DNA of 64,000 nt from Ferrithrix thermotolerans DSM 19514. Lineage in GTDB: Bacteria; Actinomycetota; Acidimicrobiia; Acidimicrobiales; Ilumatobacteraceae. Below are positions 19,577 to 28,408 of this stretch, in pieces. Numbering within the stretch: the stretch's first letter is position 1; every line of letters begins with the position of its first letter. The DNA is taken from the NCBI GenBank assembly GCA_945862025.1, contig CAMAWU010000003.1, forward strand, positions 1 through 64,000. Direction: 5' to 3'. The notes under the pieces are model-generated. The model saw only the letters and a list, made by a program, of their open reading frames with translations, had not been told where the DNA came from and made no database searches. The position numbers were made by a program, and so were the translations under genes.

Positions 19577-20455
19577 TTGCCAATGAGTCGGGTTCTCGTA
19601 ACTGGTATCAACTCCCCACTTGGCCAAGCCGTCGGGCGCAAACTTCAAGCGGAAGGCCACATCGTTGTCGGCACAGTTCGCTCACCAAAACTCAACACAC
19701 AGTATTTGCCCGTAAACGAACTCATCGCGCTAGACCTTGACAACGATAAATCCTTTTTCAACATCACGGGTGGTTTTGATACCTTCGTGCATGTTGCGTC
19801 TGCTAATGAAGGGAGCGCCGAAGCATTATTGAAGATCACTGGCCTAGGCGTGCTACATCTTATTGATCGAGCAAAGCACTTAAATATTCGGCGTCTAATT
19901 CATATTTCATCGATGTCGATACATGGTCGAATTTCGAGTGAGGTGGTTGATGAGAGTACTAGGGTCACACATTCAGTACCTGTTGGAGCCGCAAAATGGG
20001 CAGCAGAGTGTTTTATTGCGAATGAAAGAGCATCTCTTGAAGCAGTAAGTGTGAGAAGTCCAGCAATTGCTGGTCCCTATGCGAACAGGCATTTCCTTGC
20101 GAAAATCTATTTGAATATGAGAAGTGGCCGAAGTGAGATTTCAGTATCAAACCCCGATCACATGTTTAACAACATCGTTCATGAAGAAGTGCTCGCTGAG
20201 TTCGTGAACACACTTTTGAAAAAAAGATCATTGCCTGAGTATCGGGCTGTACCAATCGGGTCGACTGATCCAATTTCATTGCGTGAGATTTTAGAAATTA
20301 TGGCAAAAGCAACGTCATACAAGGGTCGAATCAACTGGGTGGAACCAAAATCGCCACCATTTAGAATTGACTCAACAGGTGCTATTGAACTCGGTTACAA
20401 GCCCATAACAACTCTTGAAACTATCAACCGTTGGATGCATGACGCAAAAATTTAA
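19577..20455 (+). CDS. NAD-dependent epimerase/dehydratase, paralog of 16812..17711
   Basis: MPMSRVLVTGINSPLGQAVGRKLQAEGHIVVGTVRS; same domain as the upstream copy. Confidence 0.8.
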   Translation: MPMSRVLVTGINSPLGQAVGRKLQAEGHIVVGTVRSPKLNTQYLPVNELIALDLDNDKSFFNITGGFDTFVHVASANEGSAEALLKITGLGVLHLIDRAKHLNIRRLIHISSMSIHGRISSEVVDESTRVTHSVPVGAAKWAAECFIANERASLEAVSVRSPAIAGPYANRHFLAKIYLNMRSGRSEISVSNPDHMFNNIVHEEVLAEFVNTLLKKRSLPEYRAVPIGSTDPISLREILEIMAKATSYKGRINWVEPKSPPFRIDSTGAIELGYKPITTLETINRWMHDAKI

Positions 20456-21629
20456 CTTAGCACTTGAACCATGCATCGTTTGTGGTTCAAGTGATATTGA
20501 TCAAACGGTTTTAGGAACCGCCTTAGCAGATGCGAGTGACTTCACAAACAAGGATGAAATGCAAAGCAAATTTCGGTACGAACTTGCAACTTGCCTGATT
20601 TGTAATCATTCCTCAATTCAAACAGATAATCCATGCTGGATGCCAACTCGAAAGCACGATTTTATAAAATACGGCGAACCAACAGAACACTATTCACAAA
20701 TTTCAGAAAAACTCAAGACACTAAATCTTGAATTTAAGGATGTGTCGGTACATACATTTTCGTATAAAGATTTTCAACTAGCAAATCTTCTAGCCAGCGA
20801 TTTAAACATTCCTAGTCTTGAACTAAAAGACTTTGCAGGTTGCTCTAGGGATTGGCTGCCATCTGTTAGCGGCTCAATTAGTAAGCCACAAGCGCTTACG
20901 AGTTTCATCTCTGAAATTAGAGAGAGCAAAAAAAGCCATAAAATTGTCCTAATTACGAGATTTTTTGATCATGTACATAATCGTGATCTGCTTCAAACAA
21001 TTCTTAAATTGTCTTCGCCTTCAACGCATATTGTCTTTGACCTAAACGACTACGACAGACTTTTTGAATTAGGCACTCTTGAATTCATTTGGAATGAAAG
21101 ACGCAACTTCTTCAGTCAAAAGAATCTTGCATCGCTATTGACTAGGGCATCAGTAAAATTCACGATGTTTACTTACGAAAGCAAAGCAGTATCACCGACA
21201 CTTACGGGAGTCATATCTAGTCGCCTTCCATCCGATATGAATTCCGACGCAGCAGTCAAATCTCAGTCAACGAATCCGCATCTTGGAGAAAAACTGCTTG
21301 CATTACGCCAACACTGGAAACTTGAACTCAGGTTAGGACACAAACTTGCAATAATTGGTGCAAGCCATAAGGGAATATCCTTGGCTCAGTTTGTTTTAGA
21401 CCTTGACATCAGATTCTCATTACATGATGACAAAGAAGCCTCAAAGGGTAAGACCCCTCCGGTCATCCCACCACTTGGGTTTCATTCAGTTTCGGGTTTT
21501 GACTTTTCTGAGTACACACACTTAGCAATTACGACAACTCCAATTATCGCAGAAAAAATTATTCCGAAGTTACGAGATTCAGGCTTCACTGGACAGTTTC
21601 TGGACTTTGACTGTCGTCCTTTTAACTAA
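20439..21629 (+). CDS. C-methyltransferase-like protein lacking a clear SAM motif
   Basis: N-terminal CIVCGS...CLICNH zinc-type cysteines; C-terminal KLAIIGASHKGISLAQFVLDLDIRFSLHDD resembles the C-methyltransferase C-terminal domain. Confidence 0.5.
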   Translation: MTQKFNLALEPCIVCGSSDIDQTVLGTALADASDFTNKDEMQSKFRYELATCLICNHSSIQTDNPCWMPTRKHDFIKYGEPTEHYSQISEKLKTLNLEFKDVSVHTFSYKDFQLANLLASDLNIPSLELKDFAGCSRDWLPSVSGSISKPQALTSFISEIRESKKSHKIVLITRFFDHVHNRDLLQTILKLSSPSTHIVFDLNDYDRLFELGTLEFIWNERRNFFSQKNLASLLTRASVKFTMFTYESKAVSPTLTGVISSRLPSDMNSDAAVKSQSTNPHLGEKLLALRQHWKLELRLGHKLAIIGASHKGISLAQFVLDLDIRFSLHDDKEASKGKTPPVIPPLGFHSVSGFDFSEYTHLAITTTPIIAEKIIPKLRDSGFTGQFLDFDCRPFN

Positions 21630-22852
21630 ATAAGTTTGATTTCTGGATAAAGCTGGAGAACTTTTACTTCGCCCCCAAGAGTTTCTTTGATGCGAGTAGT
21701 AATTTTTTCTGTATGTATCCACGCGAGGCAAATAACGACACCTGGGCTCTTTTCGGCTAAGGCAGAATTTGGAAGAATCGGTACTTCAAAAGCATTCAAC
21801 CACTTGCCGCATTTTTGTGGACTATCGTCGACGACGAAATTCAAAACTGGGCCAAGTTCAAAGAAATCAATAAGAAGGTTCGCACTCCGAGCTGCACCAA
21901 ACCCTGCAATTACAGTGCCGAGATATGGTCGAATTAAATCAGCAACTTTATTTTTATCTGCCAATATTCGATTCTTAAATGATTCAATCCCTCGAGCAGA
22001 ATCTAAGCCAATCTTTCGTTCAAGTTCTATTAGTTGAGTGACAGAATCGCCAACTTGAGTTTTTGCGGTTATCAACTTTGCAAAACCAATCGCCGCACCA
22101 CCCTGGGTGTCAATTCTTTTGATCTCAATTAGATCTAATCCGCACCTGCGCAAAAACGGAATCAGGCTAAGTAGCGAATGCGCACTCACATGCTCATGAA
22201 AGACAGTCCCAATTAATCCTTTTTCAACAACATCAACTAAGTAAGAAAATTCAAACGAGAATACTGAGCCATCATGCATCAATGAAGCAACATTTGTTGC
22301 AAAACTAATCAAGTCATCGTTGTGTGCAAAAACATTATTTGCGGAAATCACATCAACTTTTGTGAATCTTTCTTTAATTCGACGCACTGTGTCATCAGAA
22401 AAAAACTCTTCCCAGGTCTCAACGCCTTGCGATCGTGCAAACTCTGCCGGGGCATGAGCTGGATCGATACCCAGAATTTCGGCGCCTAGTCGCTCTTTTA
22501 GCGTCTGCAAAAACAGACCATCATTTGACCCGACGTCAACGCACACAGGTGACGACTCCACGGCTAACAACTTGGCAACTGATTCCGCATACATTTTAAA
22601 ATGTTCGACTAATGCCGGATTCTTGCTCGGCATATATGTGAACTCGGCATCAAACAGAATCGCTGGTGGCAAAATATCCAGCAACTGAATATGACTACAA
22701 CTTTCACATCGATAAATATCTAGTGGATAGAGTGGCATCTGTTTTTCGCCCGTGACACGGTAATGATCGGCGATCGTGGTCAATGGCAATTTAACTGCCA
22801 AAACGAGTTGAGCAGAATCGCACAATCTGCATTTTGTTCGTCGTGTCAACAT
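21626..22852 (-). CDS. SAM-dependent C-methyltransferase (TylCIII/NovU-type)
   Basis: CRLCDS...CESCSHIQ cysteines, VCVDVGSNDGLFLQTLK, FHEHVSAHS, VIAGFGAARSANLL. Confidence 0.82.
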   Translation of the reverse strand: MLTRRTKCRLCDSAQLVLAVKLPLTTIADHYRVTGEKQMPLYPLDIYRCESCSHIQLLDILPPAILFDAEFTYMPSKNPALVEHFKMYAESVAKLLAVESSPVCVDVGSNDGLFLQTLKERLGAEILGIDPAHAPAEFARSQGVETWEEFFSDDTVRRIKERFTKVDVISANNVFAHNDDLISFATNVASLMHDGSVFSFEFSYLVDVVEKGLIGTVFHEHVSAHSLLSLIPFLRRCGLDLIEIKRIDTQGGAAIGFAKLITAKTQVGDSVTQLIELERKIGLDSARGIESFKNRILADKNKVADLIRPYLGTVIAGFGAARSANLLIDFFELGPVLNFVVDDSPQKCGKWLNAFEVPILPNSALAEKSPGVVICLAWIHTEKITTRIKETLGGEVKVLQLYPEIKLI

Positions 22853-22871
22853 GTTTTTATCCTCTATCGTA

Positions 22872-23765
22872 ATGTGTGTGAAGATTCTAGTCTCTGGTGC
22901 AAGTTCTTACGTCGGTAACCATGTTGCAAGAGCACTACACCTATCTGGTCACGATGTCGTCGGAACATTTAGACGCAGCAATAGCCGCACTGAAAGTCTC
23001 TCTTTGGAATTAGGTATCGAAATGATTCAAGTTGATTTAGCAACTGAAGGCGACTTTTCCCACCTGCCCACAGACTTTGATGCCGTGGTTCATAATGCTG
23101 GTTCGTTTCCATGGGTTGATGTGGATATTGAGAATGTAGTGAACTGCAACGTTGTCGGCACCATGAATTTGACAAATTGGTTGAAAAAGCAAAATTCAGT
23201 TTCTCGAATCGTGATGTATTCGACACTTTCTGTTTATGGCAACATCGTTGACAGTATACTTACAGAGAAAACTCCGACTAATTCGCATGAAATATATGGC
23301 TCATCAAAACTTGCTTCAGAACATTTGATGACTGAGTCCACGAATTGCGATAACCAATTGATAATTAGATTCCCTATTGTGCTCGGAAATAATGCTCACC
23401 GAGCTTTTATCCCTCAGATGGTTGAAAATTTTAAAAATAATTCGTCCGTAAAGATTTTTAACCCACACAAACTTTATAATTCAATGACTACGCTAGGTGC
23501 AGTAGCCGAACTAACTAATAGTTTCTTAATATCTGAGATGAGCGGTCGCCATTTAGTTAATATCGGTGCCGAAAACCCTATGACGGTACTAAAAATTGCT
23601 GAATTCTTGAAGAACTCGCTGAACAGTAAATCAATAATTTCACATCATGAGGTTGAAACAAATTGTTATCTAATTGATAATGCGTTAGCTATTAGTCTTG
23701 GTTACCAAGCACCAACAGTGCAAGGGGCGTTGGAGTATTACGCAATCGAAAGTGGGTGGTGGTGA
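22872..23765 (+). CDS. NAD-dependent epimerase/dehydratase
   Basis: KILVSGASSYVGNHVARAL; MYSTLSVYGN; EIYGSSKLASE. Confidence 0.8.
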   Translation: MCVKILVSGASSYVGNHVARALHLSGHDVVGTFRRSNSRTESLSLELGIEMIQVDLATEGDFSHLPTDFDAVVHNAGSFPWVDVDIENVVNCNVVGTMNLTNWLKKQNSVSRIVMYSTLSVYGNIVDSILTEKTPTNSHEIYGSSKLASEHLMTESTNCDNQLIIRFPIVLGNNAHRAFIPQMVENFKNNSSVKIFNPHKLYNSMTTLGAVAELTNSFLISEMSGRHLVNIGAENPMTVLKIAEFLKNSLNSKSIISHHEVETNCYLIDNALAISLGYQAPTVQGALEYYAIESGWW

Positions 23766-24847
23766 GGGCAATTGAGGCAACTTTGCACATCAGAAACGCT
23801 CGCAACGATGAAACTGGCGCAATCCTTAGCTGGCTGGACGATCCGGCTTTGCTAGCCGCAACTAATTCCATGCGAAGTTCCGAAGTTGATCAATCTCGCT
23901 TAAGGCAAAACATTCTGTCTAAAATTGCCAGCAAGTCTTTGTGGATTATCGTCCGTGACAATTTTCGAGTTGGTGCGATTCTGTCAACACCACAAGAAGA
24001 AAACACAGTATTTGTTTTCACGAAAGGTCGTCTTGACAGGGCGCTTCTTGCTGAAAACGCAGTTGAAATGTGGCAAGATCAGTTGGCTAAATCAGCAGGA
24101 CCAAAAATAGTAGCTAGAAACAATCTTGCTCAGATGAGCCCAGACGCCTCACCAGCGAATCATGCAGGAAGAAATTATTCCGAATCAAAACTTATTACTG
24201 CTGATCTAAAGTCTGTAAAAAAGATCCAGATATTGGGTCCGAAATTACGAAATGAATCGATTCGAAAAAAATTACATGAACAGGGATTTCATGTTGAAGT
24301 TTCTCCCGAACCATATGAGAACCACCTGTCAGATGAATTTTCGCCTGACATTATTTTGTCTAGTGGTTATGACCGATTACTCCGACCTGATACTGTTGAA
24401 AGATTTCGAGATCGCATAATCAATCTCCACGCTGCATATCTTCCCTGGGCTCGTGGGATCGGCACAACCCTATTCGCAACACTCCTGCGATACCCTTATG
24501 GCGTTAGCCTTCACTATATTAATGAGAGTCTTGATACAGGTGATCTAATTGCTCGCAAAATTTTTAGCCATGCCCCAAACGATACGCTTCGCACCATTTA
24601 TACAAAACTTTTAGACTTGACTGAAGATTTATTTTTTGAGAGTTTCTCACAGATCTGCAGCAATAAATCTGAGAGAACTTCACAGGAATCATTTGGAGAA
24701 ATAAAAACTACTCGCTCACGAGCACAATTTGAAGCGCTTATGGATTTGTGCTCAGATGGCTACGATACCAAAATCTCGGATTTGGAGAAATACCGAGATT
24801 CACTCGAGGCTTCATTCGCATTTCGTAACGCTTTATTCAATGGATAA
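23756..24847 (+). CDS. Fusion: N-terminal GNAT/PseH-like region + C-terminal formyltransferase
   Basis: C-terminal NLHAAYLPWARGIGTTLFATLLRYPYGVSLHYINESLDTGDLIARK retains formyltransferase Asn/His/Asp; N-terminal IRNARNDETGAILSWLDDPAL looks GNAT-like. Confidence 0.65.
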   Translation: MVVRAIEATLHIRNARNDETGAILSWLDDPALLAATNSMRSSEVDQSRLRQNILSKIASKSLWIIVRDNFRVGAILSTPQEENTVFVFTKGRLDRALLAENAVEMWQDQLAKSAGPKIVARNNLAQMSPDASPANHAGRNYSESKLITADLKSVKKIQILGPKLRNESIRKKLHEQGFHVEVSPEPYENHLSDEFSPDIILSSGYDRLLRPDTVERFRDRIINLHAAYLPWARGIGTTLFATLLRYPYGVSLHYINESLDTGDLIARKIFSHAPNDTLRTIYTKLLDLTEDLFFESFSQICSNKSERTSQESFGEIKTTRSRAQFEALMDLCSDGYDTKISDLEKYRDSLEASFAFRNALFNG

Positions 24848-24868
24848 CATAGTTTCAATTCGGAAATT

Positions 24869-25561
24869 ATGAAAAATATTATTCACTCCACTGCAGTCGT
24901 TGCACCCGATGTTGAGTTGGGAGAAAACAATTGGATCGGACCATACTCAGTTATTGGTGGGATGGGTTGCAAAGTTTCGATCGGATCAAATAACTATTTT
25001 GGTGCATACAACTTGATAGGTTCCCCGGCTGAGATTGCTGCAGATTGCCCAGTAGAAGCGATGCTCAATTTCGAACAATGGTCGGCCACGAATCCAACTC
25101 AGGTATCTGGAGTTAAAATTGGCGACAACAACGTATTACGAGATCGAGTCAGTATTGACGCTGGTCGTTATCAAAATACAACAATCAATGACCGTTGCTA
25201 CCTTCATTCGAACTGTCTGGTAAACCACGATTGTCAACTGGGCGAAGGCGTTGTGTTGTCTCCAGGTGTTATCTCAGCAGGAACCTGTAGTTTCGGAAAG
25301 TACTCTCAAATTGGCATGAATGCAGTTCTTCATCAAGGACGCAAAGTTGGTGCATTCACAATGGTTGGTATGAACGCCACAGTTACACGCGATATACCTG
25401 ACTTTGCTTTGAGTTTTGGTAGTCCATCGAAAACTATGGGCGTAAACCGAATACGTTTGACACGGCTTGGGATTTCCAAGAATGATATTGATTTAACCAA
25501 TGATTTCTTACTCGGACGCAATCAAACTTGCCCTGAGTCAGTGTTAGATCTTTTGAAATGA
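24869..25561 (+). CDS. LpxA-like left-handed beta-helix acyltransferase
   Basis: Hexapeptide repeats; IIHSTAVVAPDVELGENNWIGPYSVIGG and LHSNCLVNHDCQLGEGVVLSPG. Confidence 0.8.
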   Translation: MKNIIHSTAVVAPDVELGENNWIGPYSVIGGMGCKVSIGSNNYFGAYNLIGSPAEIAADCPVEAMLNFEQWSATNPTQVSGVKIGDNNVLRDRVSIDAGRYQNTTINDRCYLHSNCLVNHDCQLGEGVVLSPGVISAGTCSFGKYSQIGMNAVLHQGRKVGAFTMVGMNATVTRDIPDFALSFGSPSKTMGVNRIRLTRLGISKNDIDLTNDFLLGRNQTCPESVLDLLK

Positions 25562-25577
25562 CTAAAGTTGTTTTCCT

Positions 25578-26783
25578 GTGATTACTCAAAAACTTGCATT
25601 TGATGGCGGGACACCCGTTCGTGCAACACCGATGCCAGCGCGAATTGGGTTTGGTCCTGAAGAAGAAAAAGAACTTATGGAGTGCATCGCGCACTATCGC
25701 AACCTAGATTCTGATCCTCCATATATTGGATTATGGAATCAACGTTTCTCTGAAGCGTTTGCTGAATATCAGGGTGGCGGTTTTTCACTGCCGGTTAGTT
25801 CTGGAACGGGTGCACTGTATGTTTCACTCTCATCTTTGGGGCTTCCTAAAGGATCAACGGTGCTTACTTCGCCTGTGACTTGCAGTGGAGTACTTGGAAG
25901 TATTCAAGCACTCGGGTTCGTTCCTAAAGTTGTTGACTCTGCGCCTTCAAGTTTCAATATTGACGCCGAGCAAGTTGCGGCTCGCATTTCAGACGATGTC
26001 AGTTGCCTTTTAGTTACGCATGCCGCAGGAGAACCTGTCGACGTGCCTGCAATTAAAAGCATCTTGAAAAACCGGTCAATCGTAATTCTTGAAGACTGTA
26101 GCCAAGCGACTGGTGCCTCAATTCGTGGTGAAAAAGTTGGAACATGGGGCGAAATTTCTGCATTCTCAACGATGTATCGAAAAAATCTTGCCGCTGGTGC
26201 AAGCAGCGGACTCGTTTTTACGCGGGATTTTGAGACCTATCGCACAGCTCTCAGTTATTCAGACCGAGGCAAACCCGTTTGGAGACTCGATCTAAACCTG
26301 CGCGACCCGCAATATGCGTCTTTCCCAGCATTGAACTGGAACTCAAGCGAGATGTCAAACGCAATTGGCTTAGCAAGCCTTCGCCGCCTTGACAAAACGA
26401 ATGAACTAAGGCGAGTTTTTTTGCAAAAATTGTTTGTTGCTCTTGCTGATGCCGAGACAGTTTGCTCGCCATATGCATTCCACAATGGATTTGCGCCGTT
26501 TTACTTTCCAATCTTTGTTGATCAAAAAAAAATTAAAGTCAGTGTCGAGCAATTTGCTACAGCGGTTGAGGCAGAAGGAATACCACTCGGCGCAAAATAT
26601 GGTTGCCTTGTAAACACTTGGCCTTGGATCACTGAATATCTATCTGACACTTTCGTTGCTAGAAATGCTCTTCTTGCTCGTAACTCATCTTTCAATCTTC
26701 ATCTAAATGAGAACTACGGCGAACTTGAAATAAAAAATATTGTCGAAGCATTAGCCAAAGTCTCAGCCGCGTACACGAGATAG
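25578..26783 (+). CDS. DegT/DnrJ/EryC1/StrS-family aminotransferase
   Basis: SSGTGALYVSLSSLGL, ILEDCSQATGAS, AFSTMYRKNLAAGASSGLVFT. Confidence 0.85.
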   Translation: MITQKLAFDGGTPVRATPMPARIGFGPEEEKELMECIAHYRNLDSDPPYIGLWNQRFSEAFAEYQGGGFSLPVSSGTGALYVSLSSLGLPKGSTVLTSPVTCSGVLGSIQALGFVPKVVDSAPSSFNIDAEQVAARISDDVSCLLVTHAAGEPVDVPAIKSILKNRSIVILEDCSQATGASIRGEKVGTWGEISAFSTMYRKNLAAGASSGLVFTRDFETYRTALSYSDRGKPVWRLDLNLRDPQYASFPALNWNSSEMSNAIGLASLRRLDKTNELRRVFLQKLFVALADAETVCSPYAFHNGFAPFYFPIFVDQKKIKVSVEQFATAVEAEGIPLGAKYGCLVNTWPWITEYLSDTFVARNALLARNSSFNLHLNENYGELEIKNIVEALAKVSAAYTR

Positions 26784-26845
26784 TTGATCTCCTACTGCGA
26801 CAAACAAAACTTAGCGAAGCAGACTTTACTCGTGAGCACTAGCGT

Positions 26846-28009
26846 GTGAGCGTGAGTAAGTACCGAGAGCAGTGGAGTCTTGATTCGCAAGTTGCGTATC
26901 TTAATCATGGATCATTTGGTGCAGTGCCGAAAGTTGTGACAGTAGCACAGCGCGAAATTCAAGCACTTGAAGAGAAGAATCCAAATCTTTTTTTTCGCAC
27001 GACCCTGCCTACGTTGCACGACGAGGCACGGAAATTCGTCGCCGAGTGGCTTGGCAGTTCACCTGAACTTTTTGCTTTCGTACCTAACGCATCGCAAAGT
27101 GTGATCACTGCCGCCAGTGCGCTAGTTACGAAACCTCGCTCACAAATCGTTGCGACAAGTCTCGGCTACGGTGGCGTACTCAACGGTCTCGCCGAAATTG
27201 CTCGCCGCACACAAAGCACACTGCGAATCGCCGAAATTGCGTTCACTGCCGGAGTGCAAACCGCTGACGATATTGCCGACAGCGTGTTCGCGGCACTCAC
27301 TCCTGATACGAGTGTTGTAGTGCTGGATCAAATCACTTCCGAAACGGCGTTGTTGTTGCCGCTTGAGCAAATCGTGCGCACGATTCGCCGAGTCGCCCCG
27401 CAAGCGCGCGTGGTGATTGATGGCGCTCACACTCCTGGCATGTTGTCACCCATGCTGCCCGCAGACTTTGACGTGTGGGTAGGCAACTTTCATAAATGGA
27501 TATGCGCTCCGCGCGCGTCAGCAGGCTTAGTTTGCAAGAACTCGACGATTGCGAATCAGATGACACCGCTCGCACCATCATGGGATTTCGAAGCCGGGTT
27601 TCCAAAGTCATTTTTTGCGCAGGGCACTGATGACTACTCAAGTTATTTAGTAACTCCCGATGCGATTAAGTTTCACGATTCGTTCAACACAAATGAGTGC
27701 GACACACACAATCGCACCGTCATTGATGAGGTTGCAAAAATGTTGCATAATGCGTGGGGCACCGAACCCGATGTGCCGACAGAAATGTTCTGCCCGTGGA
27801 TGCGCCTAGTGCGACTACCGATGAAAAGACAACTCACTAAGGCAGAGGCCGACGCCCTCACACTAAAAGTCAGCCAAGAATTGAACACAGAAACTGTGAT
27901 CGTCTCACCAGGCGACTCAAACTATGTTCGACTTTCTGCACACATTTACAACGAAATTGAGGACTACGAAAAACTCAAACAGATTCCGAGCCTGATGATT
28001 ATCATCTAG
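26846..28009 (+). CDS. Class V aminotransferase, isopenicillin-N-epimerase-like
   Basis: YLNHGSFGAVP, VVIDGAHTPGML, VWVGNFHKWICAPRASAGL. Confidence 0.82.
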   Translation: MSVSKYREQWSLDSQVAYLNHGSFGAVPKVVTVAQREIQALEEKNPNLFFRTTLPTLHDEARKFVAEWLGSSPELFAFVPNASQSVITAASALVTKPRSQIVATSLGYGGVLNGLAEIARRTQSTLRIAEIAFTAGVQTADDIADSVFAALTPDTSVVVLDQITSETALLLPLEQIVRTIRRVAPQARVVIDGAHTPGMLSPMLPADFDVWVGNFHKWICAPRASAGLVCKNSTIANQMTPLAPSWDFEAGFPKSFFAQGTDDYSSYLVTPDAIKFHDSFNTNECDTHNRTVIDEVAKMLHNAWGTEPDVPTEMFCPWMRLVRLPMKRQLTKAEADALTLKVSQELNTETVIVSPGDSNYVRLSAHIYNEIEDYEKLKQIPSLMIII

Positions 28010-28011
28010 AC

Positions 28012-28167
28012 ATGGCTCGTTCTGCGGTTGTTGCTGGAAATTACAAATATTCAGGCACAGACACTCATCGCAAGTTGCTTAGCGTTGGGTCACTTTGGCA
28101 GCATCACCTGCATGATGTTGAACGCGACCCATGCACCATAGGCCAAGAGTCCATACCTCTCCTCTAA
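28012..28167 (+). pseudogene. 5' remnant of a MOSC-type gene
   Basis: First 40 codons match 29579..29698 (about 110 of 120 nt by hand alignment), then unrelated codons and a stop. Confidence 0.85.
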
Positions 28168-28408
28168 ATCTTCGAAGCAGCAGATTGGCGATGAAATCGT
28201 CACAAACAGCTAGTACCTACATATTAATAAAATTCATCGCACTATTATTTTTTTACCTCAACATTCGCTAGGTATGTGTCCTCGGGATTCCCTCGCATAC
28301 TCCCTGAGTTTAGTTTGATATCCTTTAACGTTACTCAAGATTAATCAACAGGCACAAAAACTCGTAGCAGTCAATCATAAGTTCTTTCAATGCATTAGAA
28401 AATAAAAT

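Noticed and set aside
28012-28167. Functional 51-aa protein
   Set aside because: Its sequence is a truncated MOSC N-terminus ending in unrelated codons, so a pseudogene is more likely.
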